Positions 56,301 through 63,810 of a stretch of 64,000 nt of DNA are shown one piece after another; position 1 is the stretch's first letter, and each line of letters begins with the position of its first letter. Source of the stretch: Rhizobium sp. SL86 (GTDB lineage Bacteria; Pseudomonadota; Alphaproteobacteria; Rhizobiales; Rhizobiaceae); NCBI RefSeq assembly GCF_026672545.1, contig NZ_JAPPRJ010000001.1, forward strand, positions 682,001 through 746,000, written 5' to 3'. The position numbers and the translations under genes are program-made. The notes under the pieces were generated by a model that saw only the letters and a list, made by a program, of their open reading frames with translations, did not search any database and had not been told where the DNA came from.

Positions 56301-57716
56301 AATGCGGTTCACCTGAGTGGGGGCAGCTTTGTCCATGCGATGCACATAGGCATCCACCAGCGTCCTCAACGCGCTTTCGGTATGCGCACTTGCGACGAAA
56401 TAGTGGTCGCCAGCCGGCTCGTTCGCCTCGGATTGCACCACCCGCTCCGGATCGCCAATCACGACATGCGCGTTCGTCCCACCGAAACCGAAGGAATTCA
56501 CGCCGGCAAGACGTGGACGACGGGAGCGCAGCAGTTCGAGCGGCGTACTGTTCACGCGAACGTTCAGGTCCTCAAAATCGATCGTCTCGTTCGGTTTCTC
56601 GAAAAACAGCGAGGCCGGAAGAAAGTTCTGCTCCAAAGACATTACGGCCTTCAGCAGACCGAAAAGCCCGGATGCCGGTTCCGTGTGACCAATGTTCGTT
56701 TTTATCGAACCGATGGGCAAAGGCGCGCGACGACGTTTGCCGATCACCTGCCCGATCGCCCGGACCTCCGCCGGATCGCCGACCTTGGTGCCGGTCCCGT
56801 GCCCTTCCAGGAAGGCCAAGTCATTGGGATCGATCCGATTGTCATCATACATCCCCCGCAAAAGCGCGACCTGCGCCTCTGCCGAGGGAAGCGAAATACC
56901 ATTGGTGCGTCCCGCGGAATTAACGCCCGTCGCAATAATCCTCGCCCGACTGCGGTCGCCATCGGCTTTTGCCAGATCGGTCCGACGCAGGACAATCGCG
57001 ACCGCGCCTTCCGAGCGGACATAACCCGAGGCGTCGTTATCGTAAGCCCGGCAGCGGCCTTCCGGCGACAGCATTCTCGCCTGCGCGAACCCGACAAACG
57101 GCAACGGATGGTTCAAAAGATTGACACCGCCGACGATCGCCGTGTCGACCTCACCGCGCTCCAGGGCACGCACCGCCTGATCCAGCGCAACGAGGGAGGA
57201 CGAACAGGCCGTATCGATGGTCAAGCTCGGTCCATTCAGGCCGAAAATGTGCGACAGACGGTTGGCAACGATGGAAAGGGTATTGCCCGTCATAAAATAC
57301 GGGCCGCCAGAGGCCGGATCCTCCGCCGAAAGGTTCGCGCTGTCGAGGCTCGACGCGCCGACATAAACCCCTACAACTCTGTCTTGCAACGCCGACAGCG
57401 GCAAAGACGCATCTTCCAGGGCTCGCCAGGCAACCGACAATAACAGCCGCTGCTGCGGATCCATAGCCATGGCCTCGCGCCGGGAGAGACCAAACACCAC
57501 CGGATCGAAATCATGAACATTTTCGACGACGCCAGCTGCAAACGTATAGGTCTTGCCGGACATGCCCTGCAGAGGATGCCAAAAACGCGCCTTGTCCCAC
57601 CGTGAAGCCGGGACCTCGGTTACAGAGCAAACACCTTCGCGCAGCTGCTGGAACAGGTCGACCGCCGACAGAGCACCTGGAGCAATCGCAGCATATCCGA
57701 TGATTTCGACTGTCAT
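50319..57716 (-). CDS. rkpA: Reducing type I polyketide synthase/fatty-acid synthase, RkpA-like
   Basis: A 2465-residue multidomain synthase. Domain order: ketosynthase (Cys171 in DTACSSS, His306 in EGHGTGT, His344 in NIGHTEP), acyltransferase (GHSIG, Ser617), dehydratase (HVVEGRAIMP, His916), a degenerate methyltransferase-like region (about 1350-1600), enoylreductase (HGAAGGVGLAAIQ), ketoreductase (GGIGGFG and YVAANGYL), and an acyl carrier (GLDSLMAVEL, Ser about 2391). No thioesterase. It should make a long saturated chain bound to its carrier domain. ATG at 57716; upstream frame is not used. In Sinorhizobium meliloti RkpA is required for K-antigen capsule production. Confidence 0.92.
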   Translation of the reverse strand: MTVEIIGYAAIAPGALSAVDLFQQLREGVCSVTEVPASRWDKARFWHPLQGMSGKTYTFAAGVVENVHDFDPVVFGLSRREAMAMDPQQRLLLSVAWRALEDASLPLSALQDRVVGVYVGASSLDSANLSAEDPASGGPYFMTGNTLSIVANRLSHIFGLNGPSLTIDTACSSSLVALDQAVRALERGEVDTAIVGGVNLLNHPLPFVGFAQARMLSPEGRCRAYDNDASGYVRSEGAVAIVLRRTDLAKADGDRSRARIIATGVNSAGRTNGISLPSAEAQVALLRGMYDDNRIDPNDLAFLEGHGTGTKVGDPAEVRAIGQVIGKRRRAPLPIGSIKTNIGHTEPASGLFGLLKAVMSLEQNFLPASLFFEKPNETIDFEDLNVRVNSTPLELLRSRRPRLAGVNSFGFGGTNAHVVIGDPERVVQSEANEPAGDHYFVASAHTESALRTLVDAYVHRMDKAAPTQVNRIVAASGGGRTLLRHRLVGVPTTPDKLKARLAAFLESQAVDGIETGEVPAGHTKIAFAFAGNGAQWAGMGVSAYRRSKAFKRHFDAASALFETHLGEKLVELLVSDTLDERLSDTRIAQPLLFSIQVATANALAVAGIRPACVFGHSIGEVAAAHIAGAMSLVDAVAVVAARSRCQHATRGRGTMAAALCSEEVAKAFLADNAITDVVVAAVNARNSITFSGPRQSIEEVKALGRRRKIAVQLLDIEYPFHHPLIDDVREEFVATLPDIGLHDGDLQFLSTVTGDRLSGRKLNASYWWRNAREPVAFRNAVAKALDEGCNLFLEISPRPILSNYIKETVREHSANAPVLSSLSKDNEDSADPIAQIIARLFAFGADGISLNRLPYVDLPSVPFEPETLTVPATTDTYDLFGRNARPYTLAGWRVDPNAGAWKNHIDAALFPDLAEHVVEGRAIMPGAGLVEIALQVARQHLRTDQVTLTNVELLNPLPLDDKLLELSTIVSAETGVIEIRSRERLSDDDWTLHAVARCQKMVDAQASDIFDAHQVTADRISKDRIYAIAAAFGLDYGPSFQRLNEAATDGGSRIVARLAPAADPAHPLLEWAVSPMSLDAAFHGLVGLFDRLSGDAQGSPYIPVRFGVIHLLSPGADIHGALIEIQKFSAHSIKARFQLTDQDGNAVLVIEDCRFRRTSLRQHRSIPSLGFHYEVLPWNGNVLNAPVTVSQPLISLAGSPEPDDSSLLLQAAVLRSCLDISMGAVNADGIISTASAPQEARVFLSTCLSILQSAGLAASMDDGWRLAGDIDLPEVAELLREFEADRPDRGAEAVAVASIRAAMMARLDRGTVASTEAPVAPTSATADYLRQRSAAAEWRNALLVNAVETLAKNTGFRPLTLVQIGATAPYLVQRVLDLLEPLAGRLAVFEPDDELRRSLEILFQDNPRIEIVKSLEAAKVYDAVYASSDRYAQLIINDETNMSAVRSIVAAGARLLIAESASSLINDFMNGVAADQDDGGVLADLHLGHLATTREWKRHLAAIGLDADATQTVEGPYGPVNIIDTRANDIVTGSLPSSGDHVLLVSGSTVEADGASIALDQDAESLAAAIVSSLSQARDRRITFVYARGVDDGAPSRDLTDDSWKLTHFARTLHQVVEEQNRKSSTHLVLLLQGGAPIGRSAPGMSAPVSPINVGLWSLARVLQNELESLDIFLFDAAEAEVDRALMLAALDQSREWIIGAGGDDIREIRAVEGALSRGNLLTTRYPAATIRQRTPSRVDALYWEACDLPQPEADQVVVEVAAAGLNFRDVMWAMGLLPEEALEEGFAGATIGMELSGRVAAIGAAVSDLKVGDAVMGIGPAAFSTHAVISRAGLAKVPAEIDLKAAATVPVTFLTAWYAIVVLARAQAGETLLVHGAAGGVGLAAIQIARALDLTVIATVGSEEKKAYLKMLGVEHVFNSRSLSFVADVKRVTGGEGVDMVLNSLFSDAMEQSIGLVKPFGRFLELGKRDYYADRKIGLRPFRRNVSYFGIDADQLPLKAPALTKEIFETLGQLFAEGKLAPLPYRRFQHDEIGDAFRLMQNAGHVGKIVIEPPVLGKHPVARKPASLQPLPPIGLHIVVGGIGGFGLAAAEWLVARGAREIALVTRRGVADDETAAAMRTWQDKGVNASCYACDVTSASAVEELLQTLRKRAPIKGVVHAAMVLDDALVGNLTRERFETVIAVKAAGAANLDRATREDALDYFLMFSSATTLVGNPGQANYVAANGYLEGLARRRRQEGLPGLAVGFGAIADTGYLAHNASVNDVLSRRLGNSSMKAATALAFVEHYMAVDPGTVDGGVVICSPIDWQAAKTLQLVNTPLFEIPLRQLVAGTAAGSDTIDLAQLVADKSEAEAMDLLFKLVASEMANVLRISEGAITRNKVLKDAGLDSLMAVELSMSFKDRTGVDMPLTGLGDTTTVDHVVRKLYERVMRQNDSEDEELPHQEIEALASQHLDAARKTVGEA

Positions 57717-57810
57717 GAGTACCGTAGGGTAAAGATTAATTAATAAGGGCAACGTCAACATAAAGAAATAGCAGTATCTTGCTCATGATGGCAACGCCTG
57801 CGTGCCGAAG
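57717..57810. other. Short region between rkpA start and the IS481 element
   Basis: 94 AT-rich bases (AAGATTAATTAATAAGGGC) upstream of rkpA. They should hold the rkpA promoter, but the insertion has separated it from its original upstream DNA. Confidence 0.45.
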
Positions 57811-58790
57811 TAGGTGTTTAGTCCCGGCATTTGATGGTGCGGATTGAGGTTAAGCCGTTTTGGCTCTGTTGCCCAGATTTTGCAGATGTATTCGTAGGGC
57901 GTCAGGCTGCGCAGCGTCTTTAGCCGACGGCCGTAATTGTACGCATCGACGAAGTCATGGAGATGGGCGGTTAGCTGGGCATTGCTGTCGTAATGGTAAC
58001 GTTTGACAGTCGCTTCTTTGATCGTTCAATTCATCCGCTCGACCTGGCCGTTGGTCCAGGGACGCTTGATTTTGGTGAGCCTGTGCTCGATCCTGTTTTC
58101 ACGGCAACGCATGTCGAACATGTGCGTCATGTAAGTGGCAGTCGGCCCGTCGGCGTAGCGCGGCGGGAACGTGAACTGGATGCCATTATCGGTCAGGACG
58201 GTGTGGATTTTGTAGGGCACGGCCGCGATCAGCGCGACCAGAAAGGCGGACGCCGATGTCCTGCCTGTTTTGGTGACCAACTGGACGAAGGCGAACTTGC
58301 TGGTCCGGTCTATCGCTACGTAAAGATAGAGCTTGCCTTCGGCAGTGCGCACTTCGGCGATGTCGATGTGGAAGTACCCAATAGGGTAGGTCTTGAACGT
58401 CTTCTTCGGTTCCTTGTCCCCTGTCACTTCTGGCAATCGGCTGATCTCATGCCGTTGCAAGCAGCGATGTAGGGACGAGCGGGTCAAATGCGGGATCGTA
58501 GCCTGCAGGGCGTAGAGGCAGTCATCCAACGGCAGCAGCGTGTGTCGGCGGAAGGCAACGACGATCGCCTCTTCTTCGATTGAAAGTGTCGTCGAGTGCG
58601 CGTCTTTCGGACCGGTTGGCAGGTCCTTCACCGCTGTGCGCCGCTTCCACTTAGCTACGGTCTTCTGGTTGATCCCATAGCGTTTCGCCAGAACTCTCAG
58701 GCTCTCTTGACCATGTTGTATCGCTCGACGGACTGCCCCTGTCGTGCGGGCGCTCCCGTGTAGAATTTGACCCATAGCGCATCTCTCCAT
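57783..58790 (-). pseudogene. IS481-family transposase with a nonsense codon
   Basis: The intact first part (58026-58790) has a HTH (LAKRYGINQKTVAKWKRRTA) and the catalytic core (HIDIAEVRTAEGKLYLYVAI, LTDNGIQF). A TGA (tca at 58026-58028) follows VERMN, where relatives have Arg in TIKEATVKRYHYD; the same frame continues without other breaks to the end at 57783. The missing tail holds part of the catalytic core, so the enzyme is probably inactive. Confidence 0.87.
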
Positions 58791-58835
58791 TCCTGGCTGA
58801 ATAAGGCACCATCAAATGCCGGGACTAAACACCTA
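57811..58835 (-). mobile_element. IS481-family insertion sequence
   Basis: Perfect inverted repeats of 25-30 bases: TAGGTGTTTAGTCCCGGCAT at 57811 and its reverse complement ending at 58835; the IS ends proper are likely TGTTTAG at 57815 and CTAAACA at 58831. About 1.0 kb. It sits in the short region between the divergent rkpA and rkpJ genes. Target duplication is not clear; CTAG-like bases next to the right end match the site preference of the family. Confidence 0.88.
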
Positions 58836-58848
58836 GGGAGCTTGGCCG

Positions 58849-60117
58849 TTGGCTGATGTGTCGCGCGACCAGGACGGAACGGCGGGAGCCCGGCCAACGG
58901 AAAAGACCGGAGCCCCGGTGTTCCTGTTCCTGCAAGGATCGTCTTCGCCGCTCTTTGCGCTTCTGGCGGAGCGTCTCGAAACGCAGGGACATCGGTGCCT
59001 GCGGATAAACCTCAATGTGGGAGACTGGATCTTCTGGCGCAGGAAGAACGGTTTCAACTACAGGGGGCGCCTGAAGAACTGGCAGTCTTTTATCCGAGAC
59101 TTCCTCGAGCAGAACCAGGTCACCAACCTCATCCTTCTCGGAGAGGAGCGGCCTTACCACAAGATCGCCGTCGAGGAGGCAAAGTCCCGGAAGATTGCGG
59201 TGCATGTGGTCGATCTCGGTTATCTGAGACCAGACTGGGTCATCTTCGAACGGAATGGTACCGCATCCAACTCGCGGTTTCCGCGCCGCTCGGGGGACGT
59301 GCTTGCACAAGGCCGGGATCTGCCGGAGCCGGACTGGACACGGCGTTATACCCAGAGTTTCTGGGCCGATGCCGGCTACGACATCCTCTATAATGTCACG
59401 ACCGTGCTTCTATGGTGGCTTTACCCCTTCTATGTCCGGCACACGCTCTACCATCCTCTCATTGAGTACATGGGCTGGATCGGGCGACTTGCGGGAGAAA
59501 AGAAACGGCAGAGACACGCCGAAGAGACGATCCAGGCGGTGATCGGCGGCGGGGCTGCCTATTTCGTCTATCCGTTACAACTACAGACCGACTATCAATT
59601 GCGGGTTCACTCACCGTTTCAGGGACAGGAAGAGGCCATCGACCTTGTTCTCGCGTCCTTTGCGCGATCGGCACCGTGCAACGTACGGCTGGTCGTCAAA
59701 CTGCATCCGATGGATGCGGGGCTCATCAACTGGACGCATTACATACGTCAGCAGTGCGATCATGCGGGCTTAAGTTCCAGGATCGACATCATCGATGGCG
59801 GCAACCTCGAAAGGTTGTTCGGTTCGTGTGAAGGCGTCGTCACCGTCAATTCGACCGCCGCTCTTCCCGCCATTCGATTGGGGAAGCCCGTGAAGGTCCT
59901 GGGCAGCGCCGTCTATGATATCGACGGGCTGACGCATCAGGCCTCGCTCGACGCCTTCTGGACCGCCCCCGTGCCGCCGAAGCAGGATGTTACAGACGCA
60001 TTTTTCCGGCTGATGGCTCACAGTTACCATGTTCGCGGCAATCTCTATACCCGCCGTGGTGCTGCTGCTGCTGCGGAAGAAATCGCGGCAAAGTTCAACC
60101 CGGCGCTCTCCGGATAA
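58849..60117 (+). CDS. rkpJ: Capsular polysaccharide protein, RkpJ/KpsS-like
   Basis: A 422-residue protein of the Capsule_synth family (KpsS/LipB), linked in other bacteria to adding the lipid-linked Kdo primer or exporting capsule. Visible: LFLQGSSSPLFALLAERLE start, HPMDAGLINW, VVTVNSTAALPAIRLGKPV. The only start near the beginning is TTG at 58849 (or GTG at 58858), with AGGGAG eight bases before it, immediately next to the IS end, so the true upstream part may have been changed by the insertion. It is divergent from the rkpA operon. Confidence 0.82.
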   Translation: MADVSRDQDGTAGARPTEKTGAPVFLFLQGSSSPLFALLAERLETQGHRCLRINLNVGDWIFWRRKNGFNYRGRLKNWQSFIRDFLEQNQVTNLILLGEERPYHKIAVEEAKSRKIAVHVVDLGYLRPDWVIFERNGTASNSRFPRRSGDVLAQGRDLPEPDWTRRYTQSFWADAGYDILYNVTTVLLWWLYPFYVRHTLYHPLIEYMGWIGRLAGEKKRQRHAEETIQAVIGGGAAYFVYPLQLQTDYQLRVHSPFQGQEEAIDLVLASFARSAPCNVRLVVKLHPMDAGLINWTHYIRQQCDHAGLSSRIDIIDGGNLERLFGSCEGVVTVNSTAALPAIRLGKPVKVLGSAVYDIDGLTHQASLDAFWTAPVPPKQDVTDAFFRLMAHSYHVRGNLYTRRGAAAAAEEIAAKFNPALSG

Positions 60118-60287
60118 TTCTGCGGCGAGCGAACCCGCCCATCGTGCGGCCAGGATGTTTCCCCACCCCTGCATCATCTGCCCGCCTCCCCCAACAAATC
60201 ATTTTTACTCCCGCACGGCTTGGGGATATGAGTGATGCGCGCGGCCCTTGGGGGCCAGGCGGCAGGATGATTTGGAGACGAACGGAC

Positions 60288-61115
60288 ATGGACGACAGAC
60301 GCTATTATGCGGGCATGGGCGGGCTTCCCGGCCAGACGGAACTTCTATCCAGCAAGGCTGTGTTCACCACCGCCTATGCGGTGATCCCCCGCACCGTGAT
60401 GGCCGATATCGTCACCAGCCTTCTGCCGCACTGGTCGAAAACAAGGGCCTGGATCATTGCCCGACCGATGACCGGATTTTCCGAGACCTTTGCGCAATAT
60501 ATCATGGAGGTGGCGCCGGGCGGCGGCAGCGAGCGGCCGGAACCGGATGCCCGGGTGCAGGGCGCGATCTTCGTGGTCGAGGGGGAAATGACGATCGTCC
60601 ACGAAGGCAAGGTACATCACCTTCAGGCGGGATCCTTCGCTTATCTGCCGGCCGGTTCCCGCTGGAGCCTGACGAACAGCAGTGCGGGGCTCGCAAAATT
60701 CCACTGGGTGCGCAAGAAATTCCAGGCCGTCGAGGGGCTGGAGCCGCCGCCGGCGATCTTCACCCATGAGGATGAACACGCGATCTCGCCAATGCCCGAT
60801 ACCAACGGCACCTGGGGCACGACACGGTTCATCGATCCAAACGACGTGCGTTACGACATGCACCTCAATATCGTGACGCTGCAGCCGGGCGGCACCATTC
60901 CCTTCATGGAAACGCATGTCATGGAGCATGGGCTTTACGTGCTGGAAGGCAAGGCCGTCTACCGGCTGAACACGGACTGGGTCGAGGTGGAGGCCGGCGA
61001 TTTCATGTGGCTGCGCGCGTTCTGCCCGCAGGCCTGTTATGCCGGTGGTCCCGGCCGTTTCCGGTACCTGCTCTACAAGGACGTGAACCGCCACGTCGAA
61101 CTTTGGAAAGGCTGA
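60288..61115 (+). CDS. (S)-ureidoglycine aminohydrolase
   Basis: A 275-residue bicupin that converts (S)-ureidoglycine to ureidoglycolate and ammonia in purine (allantoin) catabolism. Two cupin cores are visible (GAIFVVEGEMTIVHEGK and HVMEHGLYVLEGKAVYRLN), with Glu/His metal ligands (ETHVMEHGLYVLE). The E. coli homologue is YlbA/AllE. ATG at 60288 has GGAG about 12 bases upstream. No other purine-catabolic gene is in the window except guaB. Confidence 0.88.
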   Translation: MDDRRYYAGMGGLPGQTELLSSKAVFTTAYAVIPRTVMADIVTSLLPHWSKTRAWIIARPMTGFSETFAQYIMEVAPGGGSERPEPDARVQGAIFVVEGEMTIVHEGKVHHLQAGSFAYLPAGSRWSLTNSSAGLAKFHWVRKKFQAVEGLEPPPAIFTHEDEHAISPMPDTNGTWGTTRFIDPNDVRYDMHLNIVTLQPGGTIPFMETHVMEHGLYVLEGKAVYRLNTDWVEVEAGDFMWLRAFCPQACYAGGPGRFRYLLYKDVNRHVELWKG

Positions 61116-61155
61116 CGGCAAGCCCAGAGGCTGCGCGCATAACGCAGCCAGCGGC

Positions 61156-62088
61156 TCAAAACGCCGGCCTTCCGAGGATCCAGCCCTCCCAGGTCGTGAC
61201 GCTTAGATCCTGCGGGGCGCCTTCGCCCCTCAGGCCAAACACGATGTCGATCATCGCCATCAGACCGACGGTGCAATCGAAACGGTCTTCGCCGGCGGCA
61301 TCCACACCAAAGCCGGCATCGATACTGTCGACAAGCGCCGTTTCGGCAGAAATCCGATCATGCCCCGCCAGCCAGCGCCGCAAATGGCCGGAGACGGAGA
61401 TGCGCCCCTCCTGGCGGCGTTTGCTCCAGACGGGTCGGCGGGGAATGCCGATCTGGCCATAGGCATCGCCCGGATAGGTTTCCGTCACCACCACGGCATG
61501 GCGCTGCAGCAGGTCGACCAGAAAACCGTCGAAGGGCCAGAGCCCGATCCGGTGACGGTTGGGCAGGATGACCTCCCGCCAGCCGGTGATCGCCGCCTTT
61601 CCCACCTGGTTGCCACCCAGCGTCCAGAACAGCAGAGCCGGTGTCTGGCGGCCGGGTGCCGGGCGTTCACACAGCCGCAGAAGATCGACCGGTTCGATGG
61701 CCAGCGCCTCGAACAGCTGGCTGCGGCGCGTGCCGCCGGGCCGTGCGGGGTAGAAGGGACGGGTCAGGCCGATTTCGCCGGCAGACGCGGCAACCCGGAA
61801 CCAGTCCGTCCAGATCTCCGTGCCCAGCACATCGAGAAAGGCGCGGAAGGAGGCAAGGCCGGTCTTTTGCGCATAGGCGTGCGGCAGGCCGATCGGGAAA
61901 TCGAAGCCGAGAAGAAGCGGACCGTCGCCAAGTGCCCGCGCCTGCAGGCGTTCGATCAGACTGGACGTTTCGCCAACCGGCTCCGGTGCCATCAGTTCGA
62001 AGCGCCCTGCCCTGTTCAGCGCAACCGCCATCCAGCGCTTGCGGGCATCGATGCTCCAGTCGCAATGGGCAATCACCGAAGGCTGCAT
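61156..62088 (-). CDS. DUF429-like protein of unknown function
   Basis: A 310-residue protein: IAHCDWSIDARKRWMAVAL, LLLGFDFPIGLPHAY, VVVTETYPGDAYGQIG, DSIDAGFGVDAAGEDRFDCT. The order of Asp-Glu-Asp patches resembles RNase-H-fold DUF429 proteins, predicted nucleases. Assignment is by pattern only. It is convergent with the ureidoglycine gene and next to the exonuclease gene (40 bases). Confidence 0.62.
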   Translation of the reverse strand: MQPSVIAHCDWSIDARKRWMAVALNRAGRFELMAPEPVGETSSLIERLQARALGDGPLLLGFDFPIGLPHAYAQKTGLASFRAFLDVLGTEIWTDWFRVAASAGEIGLTRPFYPARPGGTRRSQLFEALAIEPVDLLRLCERPAPGRQTPALLFWTLGGNQVGKAAITGWREVILPNRHRIGLWPFDGFLVDLLQRHAVVVTETYPGDAYGQIGIPRRPVWSKRRQEGRISVSGHLRRWLAGHDRISAETALVDSIDAGFGVDAAGEDRFDCTVGLMAMIDIVFGLRGEGAPQDLSVTTWEGWILGRPAF

Positions 62089-62128
62089 GTCGATCTTTCC
62101 CGTTTTGCCTGTCTTTACGCGTGCGGCC

Positions 62129-63763
62129 TCAATTGAGATCCTTCAGCAGGCGCCGGTGCTTGCGGGTTTCGCGCAGCACCTCGCCGAAACGGCGAATGCC
62201 CCGCGCCGCCAGCATGTCCTTCAGCTTGAGGAAGACCTCTGCCGTCGCCATCGCATCGCCGATTGCGGTGTGGCGGTCGCTGCCGGCAATGGAAAGGCCC
62301 AGGCGTTCGGCCAGGGCATCCAGCGTATGCGTTTCGGCCTGGCCGAAGACGGCGGCCGACAGCAGCACCGTATCGAGGATCGGGTTGTCGAAGCGTCCGC
62401 CGAGTTCCCGCTCGCGCCTTCGCAGGAATTCCATATCGAAGGGCGCATTGTGGGCCACCAGAACCGCCCCTTGCGCAAAGGCCCTGAAACGCTCCAGCAC
62501 ATCAACGACGCTTGGTGCGTCCTCGACCATTTCGTTCGACACACCATGCACGGCTGTGGATGAGGCGGGGATGGAGCGGCCCGGATTGACCAGCGTATCG
62601 AAGACCTCGCCCTTCACCCGCTTGCCGTTGACGATACGCACGGCGGCAATCTGCACGATCTCGTCGCCCTGGTCTGGAAGCAGGCCCGTCGTTTCCGTGT
62701 CAAAGACCACATAGGTCAGGTCGTCCAGCCGCGCCTCGCCGATCTTTTCCGCGTAAAGGCGGGACAAAAGCTCGAAATCATAGACAACAAAACGGTTGGA
62801 GACGGGCTGCATCACCGGAAGCGGCGACATCTCGCCTTCCCGCATCGCCTCGAACCGGGCGGAGAGCGAGGCGAGCCGCTGCTGAACGGCCTCCAGTGCC
62901 CGGTCGCGGCTTTCCGGATCCGCGGTCCTGCGTTTCAGCTCATCCAGAGCGGGGCGAAGATCATCAAAAACCTCGCTCAACAGGGCGTCGCGGCGGGCAT
63001 CGGCGGAAAGTTCTGCCGTCACATCGCGCAGCGTCATCACATAGGCGGCGGGATCGGCCGTGTCTTCGCCAACAAGACGCATGCGGGCCGCCAGACGGCG
63101 GGTATGGCCATGCGTGGTGCAGACGAGCTCGACGGCCGCCGCCGCCGTTCCGGCTTCGAGAAGCCGCTGGTGGGCATGGCGCACCGGCCCGTCATTCAGA
63201 TAATCGAACAGGTTCTTGTCCAGACAGAGCGGCAGAACCGGATTGTCGAGCAATTGTTGGGCGGCACCATTGTAGAATACGAGGTGATGGCGACCGGTAC
63301 AGAGCAGCACGCCCGGCGGCACATCGGACAGCAGTCTTTCGAGCTGGCTTCGTTCCGCGGACAATCGGGCCGTCTCGCGCGCCACCGTTTCGGCCATGGC
63401 GCTACGGGTCTGGGTCAGCCGAATGGCTGCTTCGGACACGGCATCGGTGATGCTGCCGAGGTAGGTGAGCCCGGTCGTGTCGATCTCCTGGGCGACACCG
63501 GCATTGGCGCGGGCACGGATGGCACCGGCCAGCCGCTCCAGCGCCTTGGCGAGGTTGACATCGAACAGGTAACCGATGCCGGCGGTCAGCGCCAGGATCA
63601 GGAAACCGGCCACCACCGCCACACGCACGGCCGTGCTGACGGCCTCGGGATCGGCACCGCGATGCAGTGCAAACCACAGGCCTGCGGCAAGGGCTGCGAG
63701 AGACCCCATGCCCAGCGCCACAAAGAACAGAAACAGGCGTGCCCTGAGGCTCCATCGTGCCAT
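62129..63763 (-). CDS. Membrane-anchored PAS-3'-5' exonuclease fusion
   Basis: A 544-residue fusion. Residues 7-29 and 47-67 are transmembrane; a HAMP-like/coiled-coil region follows (about 70-140), then a PAS-like domain (about 150-250, PPGVLLCTGRHHLVFYNGAA), a coil, and a C-terminal DnaQ-like DEDDh exonuclease (about 345-510: VVFDTETTG, VAHNAPFDMEF, DRHTAIGDAMATAEVF). It looks like a histidine kinase whose output domain was replaced by a nuclease. ATG at 63763 is preferred over 63769 because GGAGGAG lies six bases upstream of the former. Similar fusions occur in related bacteria; the role is unknown. Confidence 0.85.
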   Translation of the reverse strand: MARWSLRARLFLFFVALGMGSLAALAAGLWFALHRGADPEAVSTAVRVAVVAGFLILALTAGIGYLFDVNLAKALERLAGAIRARANAGVAQEIDTTGLTYLGSITDAVSEAAIRLTQTRSAMAETVARETARLSAERSQLERLLSDVPPGVLLCTGRHHLVFYNGAAQQLLDNPVLPLCLDKNLFDYLNDGPVRHAHQRLLEAGTAAAAVELVCTTHGHTRRLAARMRLVGEDTADPAAYVMTLRDVTAELSADARRDALLSEVFDDLRPALDELKRRTADPESRDRALEAVQQRLASLSARFEAMREGEMSPLPVMQPVSNRFVVYDFELLSRLYAEKIGEARLDDLTYVVFDTETTGLLPDQGDEIVQIAAVRIVNGKRVKGEVFDTLVNPGRSIPASSTAVHGVSNEMVEDAPSVVDVLERFRAFAQGAVLVAHNAPFDMEFLRRRERELGGRFDNPILDTVLLSAAVFGQAETHTLDALAERLGLSIAGSDRHTAIGDAMATAEVFLKLKDMLAARGIRRFGEVLRETRKHRRLLKDLN

Positions 63764-63810
63764 TATCATCTCCTCCCCGGCAAGGTTGCGGCTCCCCTTC
63801 CGCAACCGCC

